The notes below the pieces were generated by a model. The model made no database searches and was not told the DNA's origin. It saw only the letters and a program-made list of their open reading frames with translations. This document shows, in pieces, positions 56,622 to 64,000 of a stretch of DNA of 64,000 bases. The DNA is taken from NCBI RefSeq assembly GCF_000243715.2, contig NZ_AHMO02000008.1, positions 1,847,001-1,911,000 of the forward strand, in the 5' to 3' direction. The position numbers and the translations under genes are program-made. Within the stretch, counting starts at the first letter, position 1. The number at the start of each line of letters is the position of its first letter. Source of the DNA: Leptospira broomii serovar Hurstbridge str. 5399. GTDB lineage: Bacteria; Spirochaetota; Leptospiria; Leptospirales; Leptospiraceae.

Positions 56622-56689
56622 TTCCAGCAACTGCATGAATGATTTTTCTTTCCGTTATTAAAATATTCACTGTTTACTGATTTTGTCGC

Positions 56690-57073
56690 ATGCAAAAAGG
56701 ATATTTTTCATTTCTCATGGTCGTTATAGCTGCTGCCGGGGCCTATTATTATCTTTCTCCTAGTTGCTTAAAAGGAAACTGTAGGGAAGGTTTCGGAATT
56801 AAATACTTATCCGGCCAGTACAGATACGAGGGTAATTTTAAGAACGGACTTGCGGAGGGTAAGGGTAAACTCGTTTTGGAATCGGGTGAATCTTATGATG
56901 GCGAATGGGTTCGCGGTAATAAAGAAGGTACGGGGACTTATGTTTACATAAACGGGAACCGATATGTCGGTTCTTGGAAATCGAATAAGCCCGATGGGGA
57001 AGGTATACTTTACGATTTGGAAGGAGTCGTTCTGTATAAGGGACGATGGAATACCGGAAATGCGGTAGAATGA
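56690..57073 (+). CDS. MORN-repeat protein
   Basis: An amino-terminal hydrophobic segment (about 5-22, signal anchor or peptide) is followed by about four MORN repeats. Each has the YxGxWxxGxxxGxG pattern, for example YEGNFKNGLAEGKG, YDGEWVRGNKEGTG and YVGSWKSNKPDGEG. MORN repeats often contact membranes or phospholipids. The stop overlaps the next ATG by 4 bp (ATGA), so it is translationally coupled to the beta-lactamase gene. Confidence 0.92.
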   Translation: MQKGYFSFLMVVIAAAGAYYYLSPSCLKGNCREGFGIKYLSGQYRYEGNFKNGLAEGKGKLVLESGESYDGEWVRGNKEGTGTYVYINGNRYVGSWKSNKPDGEGILYDLEGVVLYKGRWNTGNAVE

Positions 57074-57777
57074 AGATCATCGTCGCGATTGCCTTATTGT
57101 TGCCCTGGCAACTAGGATCCAGCGATTTGAAAATCAGTATGATTCCGTTGACCGAGAATTTTTACGTTCATACTTCGTATCATATAATCGACAACGTACC
57201 CTTTCCTTCCAACGGTTTAATCGTTTCGACGAAATCGGGAGCGATTCTCATCGATACCGCTTGGGGAAATGAACAGACGGTCCAGATTTTACTTTGGATT
57301 AAAGAGAATTTAAAAATGCCTGTTCGTTTTGCCATTCTAACTCATTTCCATGACGATCGATCCGGGGGAATTCAAGAATTAAAGAACAGGAATATTCCAA
57401 GTTACGCAAATCGAAGGACAATTCATAAGATGAAATCGCTCAACTTACCCGTTCCCGACCGACTATTGAAGGATGAAATGGACTTCCGGATGGACGATCT
57501 CGTATTCAAAGTTCTTTATCCGGGTCCAGGTCATAGCGAAGACAATATTGTAGTTTGGTTTCCCATGTCGAAGGTCTTTTTTGGCGGTTGTTTAGTCAAG
57601 AGTCCCCAAGCAAAAAGCCTAGGAAATATTAAAGATGCAAATCTGGTCGAATGGCCTAAAACAATACGGTTCTTGGAGAGGTCTTTTTCAAACGCGAAAT
57701 TCTTAATACCGGGACATGAAGCTTGGGGTGGTCCGGAGGCGTTTGGAAGAACTTTAGAATTATTGTCCGGCAACTGA
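57070..57777 (+). CDS. bla: Subclass B1 metallo-beta-lactamase
   Basis: The signal peptide is about 1-18 (ending LGSSD). The zinc ligands of B1 enzymes are all present: H92, H94 and D96 in THFHDDRSGG, H155 in GPGHSEDNIVVW, C174 in GGCLVKS, and H216 in IPGHEAWGG. K177 in CLVKS matches the B1 residue that binds the beta-lactam carboxylate, and LGNIKDANLVEW follows the family closely. Mature length (about 217) is normal. It is probably a periplasmic hydrolase of penicillins, cephalosporins or carbapenems. ATG 57070 overlaps the MORN gene by 4 bp; the frame extends 8 codons upstream without a likely start. Confidence 0.93.
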   Translation: MKIIVAIALLLPWQLGSSDLKISMIPLTENFYVHTSYHIIDNVPFPSNGLIVSTKSGAILIDTAWGNEQTVQILLWIKENLKMPVRFAILTHFHDDRSGGIQELKNRNIPSYANRRTIHKMKSLNLPVPDRLLKDEMDFRMDDLVFKVLYPGPGHSEDNIVVWFPMSKVFFGGCLVKSPQAKSLGNIKDANLVEWPKTIRFLERSFSNAKFLIPGHEAWGGPEAFGRTLELLSGN

Positions 57778-57787
57778 TTTTGAATCC

Positions 57788-57806
57788 GGATACGCAGTAT
57801 CCTTTC
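57788..57806 (+). terminator. Short terminator after the beta-lactamase gene
   Basis: GGATAC-GCA-GTATCC, a perfect 6-bp stem with a 3-nt loop, then TTTC. It begins 11 bp past the stop. Modest in strength. Confidence 0.45.
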
Positions 57807-57873
57807 TTCATTAAAGCCTCCTCTAAATGGAAAAATTCTCGATATTATTAAAGCTCGGGTGTAAGCTCTCATT

Positions 57874-58302
57874 ATGCCGGATTTTATTTCTCTTAGCCTA
57901 ACAGCAATTTTCCTGTTCCTAGGATGCATCCATTTGTATTGGGTCTTTGGCGGTAATTGGGGGTCGGATTCGGTCGTGCCTCAGTTGGAATTGGAAGGTC
58001 GACCGGCTTTTATACCTGGAGTTGGTATTACATTTCTGCTGGTGTTGATTTTTTGGTCGATGGCTGCCCTTATTTTAGCCTTTTCCGGATTCTTTCAAAC
58101 GCCGATCGAGCGTAAAATATATCGGTGGTCCATTGCCGCAATATCTGCGATTTTTTTTCTTAGAGCATTCGGTGATTTGCGTTATGTAGGTTTCTTTAAA
58201 AAAGTTAGAGGAACGAAATTCTCATACTGGGACACTCGCGTATATTCCCCTCTTTGCCTTTTAATAGGAATTTTGACTTCGTATTTAGCAATCACTCAAT
58301 AA
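57874..58302 (+). CDS. DUF3995 membrane protein
   Basis: 142 residues with four TM helices. The segment LGCIHLYWVFGGNWGSD in and after helix 1, the central FIPGVGITF, and FLRAFGDLRYVGFFK match DUF3995 proteins. No ribosome-binding site is evident upstream. Function of the family unknown. Confidence 0.85.
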   Translation: MPDFISLSLTAIFLFLGCIHLYWVFGGNWGSDSVVPQLELEGRPAFIPGVGITFLLVLIFWSMAALILAFSGFFQTPIERKIYRWSIAAISAIFFLRAFGDLRYVGFFKKVRGTKFSYWDTRVYSPLCLLIGILTSYLAITQ

Positions 58303-58438
58303 GCGATTTCTGATATTGCTTGCGGTTCCGACTGATTTCGCGGCAGAGATTGTCGTCATGCTGGATCAGATAAATTATTGATTTCTATTATACTATTACT
58401 TTAAATTTCACATATCCAACTTATCTTGTTCTTAACTC

Positions 58439-58467
58439 TTGACCATTATTCTTCGGTGAGTTATACT
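58439..58467 (+). promoter_or_regulatory. Strong promoter of the amidohydrolase gene, apparently leaderless
   Basis: TTGACC (58439-58444), a 17-nt spacer and TATACT (58462-58467). The expected start lies at or within two bases of ATG 58473, and no ribosome-binding site fits in the 5 nt between. Confidence 0.75.
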
Positions 58468-58472
58468 AAGAC

Positions 58473-59225
58473 ATGTCCTTGTTCGATGCACATTTTCATA
58501 TTATTGATCCGCAATTCCCGCTAGTGCCGAATCACGGGTTTTTACCGGAACCTTTTACCGTCACTGATTACAAGTCCAAGGCTTATCCACTCGGGATCGG
58601 TGGAGGAGCGATAGTCTCGGGATCTTTTCAGGCATTCGATCAAACATATTTGCTACATGCATTAAGCGTTCTTGGGAAAAAATTCGTAGGCGTTACTCAA
58701 TTGCCGGCCATCACATCAGACCAAGAGATACTTTTACTTTCGGACGCAGGCGTAAGGGCGATTAGATTTAATGTAAGGAGAGGAGGGTCCGAGGAGTTAT
58801 CGAAAATTAAGGAGATGGGAGCCAGAGTATACGATTTGGCCGGTTGGCACGTTGAACTTTATATAGATGCTAAAGAGATCGACGACTTTTTAGAAGGGGT
58901 CTTGCTTTCTTTACCGAAAGTTTCGATAGATCATATGGGTCTCTCGAAGGAAGGGCTTCCTACAGTTTTGAAATTGGCGAAGAAAGGTGTTCGAGTTAAA
59001 GCCACCGGTTTTGGGCGAGTTGATTTCGATGTACAATCCGCATTGAGAAGTATCGCGGATGCGAACCCGGAAAGTTTACTTTTCGGCACTGATCTTCCAT
59101 CCACTCGCGCAGCATTTCCTTTTACCGAAAAGGATTTAAATTTGATTCGAGATACCTTCGACGGCGACCTACTTACTAAAATTCTTTCTAAGAATGCTAG
59201 AAAGTTTTACGGGATTTCATCCTAA
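58473..59225 (+). CDS. Amidohydrolase-family TIM-barrel hydrolase
   Basis: The front FDAHFHIID gives the paired metal His residues. The strand WHVELYID, VSIDHMG, and the closing LLFGTDLPSTR with the catalytic Asp are features of amidohydrolase_2 (2-pyrone-4,6-dicarboxylate lactonase-like) proteins. 250 residues, slightly short for the group. The substrate is unknown. It ends in a 4-bp overlap with the convergent SDR gene. Confidence 0.88.
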   Translation: MSLFDAHFHIIDPQFPLVPNHGFLPEPFTVTDYKSKAYPLGIGGGAIVSGSFQAFDQTYLLHALSVLGKKFVGVTQLPAITSDQEILLLSDAGVRAIRFNVRRGGSEELSKIKEMGARVYDLAGWHVELYIDAKEIDDFLEGVLLSLPKVSIDHMGLSKEGLPTVLKLAKKGVRVKATGFGRVDFDVQSALRSIADANPESLLFGTDLPSTRAAFPFTEKDLNLIRDTFDGDLLTKILSKNARKFYGISS

Positions 59226-60052
59226 TCCTTACCGAATATTCTTGCGGCGATTTTTCGCACCGCCCAATTCGGGAAAATTTTTGCGGAAAGAAAATGCAGC
59301 TTGTTTAATGTACCTGGAATAATTCTCTTCTTACCGGACAATAAACCTTCGAATGCAATTTTTGCCACTTCTTTCGGATCCATCGCAATCCGGTCTGCCA
59401 TTTTGCCTAACGAGCCTTTCGTATCATTTTTTTGAATTCCCGCCACACTCAGAAAATTAGTACGAGTCGTGCCTGGATAAAGTATGCAGACCTTTACTCC
59501 GTACTGCGCCAGTTCTTCCGCAATCGCTTCCGAAAATCGAACCACGTATGATTTACTTGCAGCATAAGCCGCCATGAAAGGAAGGGCTTGAAGAGAAGCA
59601 GTAGACGCGACATTCATGATAATCCCGTGACCTCGTTCTTTCATTTGTTTTCCGAAAGCGGAAGAAAGGGACGTAATCGCGTTTACGTTTAATAATAACA
59701 TTGATTCGACTTTTTCGGTAGAAAGTTCGGTCGATTCTCCCCAAAGCCCAAATCCCGCATTATTGATCAGAACATCGATCTGTACTCCCAATGACTTTGC
59801 CCAGGCTAGGATTTTTTTCGAAGAGTCGGCCGAAGTTAGATCCCATTCGAGTACGTCGATTTGCCCATAAGGCGAATTTGCATATAAGTCTTGGCGAGCC
59901 TTTACCAATTCCTTTTTGAAAAGACTGACGATCAAAACCCTATAGCCTGCAGTATGAAAATGAAGAGCAAGTTCCTTACCGATTCCGGAGGATCCGCCCG
60001 TGATTAAGACGGTTTTTTGAGAGGATTTTATGGAATATGTTTGAGATTTCAT
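59222..60052 (-). CDS. Short-chain dehydrogenase/reductase
   Basis: A Rossmann SDR: cofactor motif TGGSSGIGKELA, NNAGFG, the catalytic Ser in NVASTASL, and the YAASKSYV Tyr-Lys pair. The C-terminal 60 residues are helical and basic, as in DHRS7/HSD-like SDRs that act on lipids. It overlaps the convergent amidohydrolase stop by 4 bp. Substrate unknown. Confidence 0.93.
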   Translation of the reverse strand: MKSQTYSIKSSQKTVLITGGSSGIGKELALHFHTAGYRVLIVSLFKKELVKARQDLYANSPYGQIDVLEWDLTSADSSKKILAWAKSLGVQIDVLINNAGFGLWGESTELSTEKVESMLLLNVNAITSLSSAFGKQMKERGHGIIMNVASTASLQALPFMAAYAASKSYVVRFSEAIAEELAQYGVKVCILYPGTTRTNFLSVAGIQKNDTKGSLGKMADRIAMDPKEVAKIAFEGLLSGKKRIIPGTLNKLHFLSAKIFPNWAVRKIAARIFGKD

Positions 60053-60152
60053 TTCAATTTTAATCGATTCACAAGCCTAAATGAACACAAGGACGAACGG
60101 TAACGATCGGAATTCTGTATCTGAAATAATACCGACTGTCAATCATATGCTT

Positions 60153-60277
60153 TATAGAATTTATGTGGGAGCTCATACAATACCGATCCCGTATAAAAGT
60201 GTTGTGCAAAAAAAGATAAAATGTTATGCGGGTCGCGGTACTTCCACCGCACCGGCCCCCGCCCAGGAAGGGCGGGG
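60153..60277 (-). repeat. Dispersed element, copy 2 (about 125 bp)
   Basis: Read on the minus strand it starts with CCCCGCCC-TTCCT-GGGCGGGG and GGCCGG, and ends with TTGTATGAGCTCCCACATAAATT. Head and tail match copy 1 at 19764-19895; the middle differs. It lies directly upstream of the phosphatase gene and may carry its 5' untranslated region. Confidence 0.75.
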
Positions 60278-60327
60278 CTAACCAAAATAATCCCGTACGA
60301 CTCAAAGAAACTAGCTTGCTCGAGGAA

Positions 60328-60984
60328 ATGAAGTCCCTAGAATCCTCTTCCATGTCGCCATTATTTCAAAATCTTAGAAATTTCTTAAACGAAAGACAAA
60401 CTGAAACGGAAAGCATCTTGCCGGATCGGAAGAGAATACTGACCCAGCTTTCCGAATCGATTTTGGAATCATTTGAAAATAGAAGTAAGGCTACGATTCT
60501 ATTTGTATGCACCCAGAATTCGAGACGGAGTCAAATTTCACAGATTTTTGGAGCAGCCATTCCGCAATTTCTCGGTATTCCGGGGATCAAAGCCTTTTCG
60601 GGCGGGACGGAAATTTCCGCATTTCATCCGAATGCAATTACGGCATTGGAAAGCATCGGTTTTCGAATAGAAAACGAGGGACCTCCCCGAAATCCGAAAT
60701 ATTCGATTCGCTGGGCCGATGGCACGCCTGCACTTATTGCCTTTTCCAAGAAATTTTCCGATCCCCCCAATCCGCATCGCGATTTTATTGTGATTATGGT
60801 TTGCTCGACGGCTGATGAGGCTTGCCCTTATGTTGCCGGAGCGGAGGCAAGGATTAGTCTGCCGTTTGAGGACCCAAAATCCGCCGACGACACTCCGGAG
60901 GTCATTTCTAAATATACGGAAACCTGCGAAAGAATCGCCAGAGAGCTACTCTTTACGTTCCAACTAGTAAAGAATAAAATCTGA
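60328..60984 (+). CDS. Low-molecular-weight phosphatase / arsenate reductase-like protein
   Basis: The P-loop FVCTQNSRRS (C-x5-R) follows a short strand, and the domain ends with the acidic FEDPKSADDTPEV segment. It belongs to the LMW-phosphatase fold shared by tyrosine phosphatases and arsenate reductases. A helical front of about 55 residues precedes the P-loop, as in a subgroup annotated as protein-tyrosine-phosphatase in Bacteroidetes. Start 60328 has AGGA just upstream; the frame runs back to 60226 but that part is the dispersed element. No ars genes are adjacent, so phosphatase versus arsenate reductase is undecided. Confidence 0.85.
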   Translation: MKSLESSSMSPLFQNLRNFLNERQTETESILPDRKRILTQLSESILESFENRSKATILFVCTQNSRRSQISQIFGAAIPQFLGIPGIKAFSGGTEISAFHPNAITALESIGFRIENEGPPRNPKYSIRWADGTPALIAFSKKFSDPPNPHRDFIVIMVCSTADEACPYVAGAEARISLPFEDPKSADDTPEVISKYTETCERIARELLFTFQLVKNKI

Positions 60985-61108
60985 ATTTCATAGCGATAAC
61001 TTAGCAAGAACCGATTTCACTTTCCTAAAGTGATTATTATTTAATGGAAGGCAAGATTTGTGAAATCGTTTGCATCCTTTTCTTTCTTTAGAAATAGTTT
61101 CTTTTATG

Positions 61109-61855
61109 ACTGTGAGAACTAAAGAGGATCTGGAAGCGCTTCGGCGAGTCGGTAAGGTCGTTGCCGAAACTTTAAATTATATGAGGAAAGCTGCAGTAGT
61201 CGGAATTAGTACTGCCGAACTGGACCGCATTGGATTCGGTTTTTTTTCAAGCTTCGGAGCAAGAAGCGCCCCTATGCTGTCCTATAAATTTCCGGGTTAT
61301 ACATGTATCAGTGTTGGCGATGAAATCGCTCACGGTATTCCGGGCGAAAGGCGTTTAAAAGATGGTGATCTCATAAACATAGATGTCTCTCTCGAATTGG
61401 ACGGGTATTTTGCCGACACAGGTGCAAGTTTTCTAATAGGATCATCCAAATCCGAGAAGTTAGCACTCTTACTCGAAACTTCTGCTCTTGCCCTGAAGAA
61501 CGCGTTAAGCAATGTTTATTCTGGAAATAGAATGAATGATATCGGCAAGGCCGTCGAATACACGGCGAGGCAAAACGGGTTCAAGGTGATCCGCTCACTT
61601 TGCGGTCATGGAGTTGGTAGCGCTTTGCACGAAGAACCTTTTGATATTTTGAATTATTATGAACCGAGGGATCGGAGAAAATTGCAATCGGGCCAGGTAA
61701 TAGCGATAGAAACCTTCGTCTCGACCGGTGCCGAAGATTTTAGAGAAGACAAGGACGGTTGGACTCTTCGAACTCCTGACGGTTCCTTTGTGGCACAATT
61801 CGAGCATTCTGTTATTGTAACGGATTCCGGTCCTTTAATTCTTACAGCCGCCTAA
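61109..61855 (+). CDS. map: Methionine aminopeptidase
   Basis: A type I pita-bread fold. The metal residues are seen in LINIDVSLELDGYFADTG (two Asp), CGHGVGSALHEEP (His), AIETF (Glu) and FEHSVIV (Glu). Length (248 from ATG 61109) is standard; the frame extends 13 codons upstream but the MTVRTKEDLEALR start fits the family. It removes the initiator Met from new proteins. It is followed at 9 bp by a membrane protein gene. Confidence 0.96.
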   Translation, partial: TVRTKEDLEALRRVGKVVAETLNYMRKAAVVGISTAELDRIGFGFFSSFGARSAPMLSYKFPGYTCISVGDEIAHGIPGERRLKDGDLINIDVSLELDGYFADTGASFLIGSSKSEKLALLLETSALALKNALSNVYSGNRMNDIGKAVEYTARQNGFKVIRSLCGHGVGSALHEEPFDILNYYEPRDRRKLQSGQVIAIETFVSTGAEDFREDKDGWTLRTPDGSFVAQFEHSVIVTDSGPLILTAA

Positions 61856-61864
61856 GAGGAAAAA

Positions 61865-62401
61865 ATGGATTTAAATTCGATTGTTACCGCATCGATTCCG
61901 TTTTTGGTTTTCGTTCTTATATTTTTTTATTCGCTTAGGGATAGAAAGAAGAAAGAGGAATTTCAATTTTCCGATGCGACAAATTCTTTCCCGCGCATAA
62001 TGGAAGGAAATTTCCCGGCAAGCGTCGACCTAGATTTAGCGATTCGAAAATTAGAAGCAATCGGTTATCTTACGAAACGATTGGAAGAAACGATTCTTTT
62101 TCAAAACGCTTCCAGTCTTCAAAAAAGAAGAAGTTGGCTTTGGTCCTACGGCAAAATGGAAAAGTCCGAGTCTGTCGTTAAATTTCATTTATATGTGAAC
62201 CTGGGTTCTCTTCTTACCGTGCCGGCGGCATTAGCCGTAGTAGTTTCGTTCGGACTTCTAGTACAGAGCAACATTTCTTCGGATCGAGCTTCGATTCTAC
62301 CGTTCTTCTTTTTAGGATTCGCTTTTTTCTTTTCGATCTCAACTTTCGTTTCTCAAGTAAAAAAAGAAAAAAACGAATTCAGAAAAATATGCGAAGGGTA
62401 A
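61865..62401 (+). CDS. Membrane protein of unknown function
   Basis: 178 residues: one TM near the start (about 8-21), a polar helical middle (about 25-112) and two TM segments near the end (about 117-137 and 143-163). An AGAGGAAA ribosome-binding site precedes the ATG. It is 9 bp after map and 24 bp before the transporter gene, so it is in the map operon. No family recognised. Confidence 0.78.
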   Translation: MDLNSIVTASIPFLVFVLIFFYSLRDRKKKEEFQFSDATNSFPRIMEGNFPASVDLDLAIRKLEAIGYLTKRLEETILFQNASSLQKRRSWLWSYGKMEKSESVVKFHLYVNLGSLLTVPAALAVVVSFGLLVQSNISSDRASILPFFFLGFAFFFSISTFVSQVKKEKNEFRKICEG

Positions 62402-62425
62402 ATTGAATTATATTGAATTAACTTT

Positions 62426-63256
62426 ATGCTGATTAAAGCCGTTTTGATACTCCTTTCTCTTTCTTCTATGTTGGGCCTGGGGTTAAAGATTCATCGAGGC
62501 GAACTGGGTTCCGCTCGCGAGTCCGCATCTACGATCGGAATGGCATTCATAGTTAATTTCGGACTTTTACCTGTTGTTGCCGTTTTTTCATCGAGATGGT
62601 TGGATTTATCGGACGCGACTTTAATCGGTCTATTTTTATGCGCTTCTTCCCCCGGTGGAGCCTCTGGAGGTTTATTCGTATTAAGAGCCGGCGGAAACCC
62701 GGCAGTCGGTGGACTTCTTATCGCATTGTTAAACGGCGCAAATACGATTTTGACTCCCTTCCTTTTTTCCTTTTTTAGGGGAGGTCCTGCGTTCGAATGG
62801 GACCTTTTTTTAAAGTTACTTGCGATCGGTTTTTTCTTACAGGGCCTACCTCTTTTGATCGGCTTGATCGGTCGCGACTACCGACCGAAATTAGCGGCGC
62901 GTTCTCTACCTTTCGTAGAACGAATCAGCACGTTAGCTCTTTTACTCTCGGTGATTCTACTTATTTTTCAGTACGGCGAAAAAGCGGTAACTCTTGGACC
63001 CCCTGCCTGGATAGGAGGATTTGCCATTATTGTCGTTTCTTTAGCGGTTCCCCCTTTCTTTTTTTGGGCCGATCTTTCGACTCGAGCTTCCGTTTCTGTC
63101 GTATCAGGCGTTCGAAGTCTTTCTTTGGCATTATTATTGGCTGAACTCCATGTTCGACAATCGGAAACCTTACTTACGATTTTAATGTATGGATTACTGA
63201 TGTATCTTTCGGTCGGAATCGCCTCCGTATTATGGAAAAATAAAAAGAGCGACTAG
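62426..63256 (+). CDS. Bile acid:sodium symporter (BASS)-family transporter
   Basis: 276 residues with about nine TM helices. LLPVVAVFSSRWL and the ASSPGGASGGLFVLRAGGNPAVGG stretch (given here split: ASSPGGASGG, then RAGGNPAVGG) are the conserved core of BASS-type carriers. NGANTILTPF forms part of the crossing helix. The substrate is not predictable; family members carry organic acids, sulfate-like anions and bile acids. Last gene of the map run. Confidence 0.85.
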   Translation: MLIKAVLILLSLSSMLGLGLKIHRGELGSARESASTIGMAFIVNFGLLPVVAVFSSRWLDLSDATLIGLFLCASSPGGASGGLFVLRAGGNPAVGGLLIALLNGANTILTPFLFSFFRGGPAFEWDLFLKLLAIGFFLQGLPLLIGLIGRDYRPKLAARSLPFVERISTLALLLSVILLIFQYGEKAVTLGPPAWIGGFAIIVVSLAVPPFFFWADLSTRASVSVVSGVRSLSLALLLAELHVRQSETLLTILMYGLLMYLSVGIASVLWKNKKSD

Positions 63257-63440
63257 CGTTGTTCATTCTCTAAGAGTTAGGAATGAAGTGCTGAACTTTT
63301 GAAGCATAAAAACGGAATCCAATTTTGAAGATGGAGAGAGTTCGAAAGAATTTTTTACGGATTCATCTTAACGCTAAAAATTATGTGGAAGGCTCTTGTT
63401 AACGATGTACAATCCTGAAGAATAATAGGTCGGACGTAAA

Positions 63441-64000
63441 ATGAGAAGAATACTACTTGGACTCTTGGTTGGAGCGATGCTTTGGCTTTCTTGTCAGAGG
63501 GTTTCAGTCGAATATCCTTCATTTCCTCAAACCAAAGAAGGCCGAGAACTTCGACATTTTTTGAAAGGAGTCCGAGTCGTTGCTTTGGCAGTCGAGTCGC
63601 CGACTGCCGATGTCTGGGGACAAGATGCCGACGTCAGCCAAGCCTTTATTCGAATTGTACCTGCAAAGATTTTCCAAGCGTTTTCGGAGGATTCCTATTT
63701 TAAGATGGTCGATCTTAGTAAACGAGCGGACATTATAGACCAGGCGAGCTTATCTCTCGCCGGAATAACGAATGGTCGAGCCAAATTAGGCGAATTACTC
63801 GGAGCGGAGGCGATTCTTTATATCAGTGTCGCAAAGCCTGTTTATGAATGTAGTTTGGAAATGCGTGCAGACTATATGGCTATGGGAATGTTGATTTTAC
63901 AAGCTGCTGCAAACGCTAATTCTAACAATAGGCGGGGACATCATCGTTCGTCCGCTCCGATTCGGCCTAATAATGATCCGGTAATGAAGCCGACAGGCGT
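63441..64000 (+). CDS. Putative lipoprotein, CsgG/TolB-like front (3' partial)
   Basis: The frame starts at ATG 63441 and is open to the window end (186 codons visible). The signal peptide ends WLSC with the Cys at 18. GVRVVALAVES, AKIFQAFSEDSYFKMVD and GELLGAEAILYISV resemble the amino part of CsgG/GNA1162-like outer-membrane lipoproteins. A His/Asn/Arg-rich loop (NSNNRRGHHRS) follows a hydrophobic stretch. Function unknown; incomplete here. Confidence 0.8.
   Translation, partial: MRRILLGLLVGAMLWLSCQRVSVEYPSFPQTKEGRELRHFLKGVRVVALAVESPTADVWGQDADVSQAFIRIVPAKIFQAFSEDSYFKMVDLSKRADIIDQASLSLAGITNGRAKLGELLGAEAILYISVAKPVYECSLEMRADYMAMGMLILQAAANANSNNRRGHHRSSAPIRPNNDPVMKPTG

Noticed and set aside
60069..60353. 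94-codon minus-strand frame
   Set aside because: It reads through the dispersed element and the phosphatase start, and no ribosome-binding site or protein-like pattern is seen.

Overview
The window looks like a chromosomal segment of a Leptospira-type spirochete. This rests on family recognition by eye, not on a database search. The signs are permissive spirochaetal lipoboxes (for example ending IAC, LTQGC and LSGC), an AraC regulator with a multi-TM amino half, a long SpoIIE/PP2C-TPR sensor phosphatase, many two-component proteins, a HipA-like kinase behind ilvD, and an ethanolamine ammonia-lyase operon without microcompartment genes. Base composition is moderate, with AT-rich gaps. No transposase, phage gene or CRISPR array was seen.

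Layout. 1-6742 is a signalling block: a 5'-truncated membrane PP2C phosphatase, then a PAS histidine kinase, an Rcp1-like receiver and a receiver-kinase, the last three closely coupled. 6807-11745 holds an alpha/beta hydrolase, a secreted PLC-like protein with a lectin-like tail, another receiver protein, and a Spy-like lipoprotein, ECF sigma factor and one-TM protein set that resembles an envelope-stress module. 11870-16107 carries ssb, a divergent hisI, mltG and an acyl-CoA dehydrogenase of the methylsuccinyl-CoA type. On the minus strand, 16167-19555 is ilvD, a HipA-like kinase and a helical protein. 20036-23527 is eat-eutB-eutC. 24089-37000 is mixed: DsbD, membrane proteins, a class III cyclase, a MarR/DoxX divergon with two clear operators, a redoxin, an AraC regulator and a TerB-like protein.

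35970-42378 is a very tight metG-glnD-glycosidase run. It is followed by an AidB-like dehydrogenase, thioredoxin, an epimerase, lipoproteins and a probable outer-membrane protein. 50208-51415 is a 1.2-kb non-coding stretch containing a GC-rich element and three copies of a roughly 205-305 bp unit. Each copy begins with the 3' end of the adjacent tRNA-His gene; tRNA-Arg and tRNA-Pro follow in the same minus-strand cluster. 51695-54770 is sppA, a membrane protein, surE and a TPR protein. The rest contains a nitroreductase-like protein, a MORN protein overlapping a subclass B1 metallo-beta-lactamase, an amidohydrolase with an apparently leaderless promoter, an SDR, a low-molecular-weight phosphatase, methionine aminopeptidase, a BASS-type transporter and a 3'-truncated lipoprotein.

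The observations most worth following are the tRNA-His-tail repeat array, the half-swapped C-type-lectin module on the PLC-like protein, the B1 beta-lactamase with all ligands present, the HisI with a lost zinc ligand, the Mcd-type dehydrogenase, two strong leaderless promoters, and a 130-bp dispersed element found at two distant sites.
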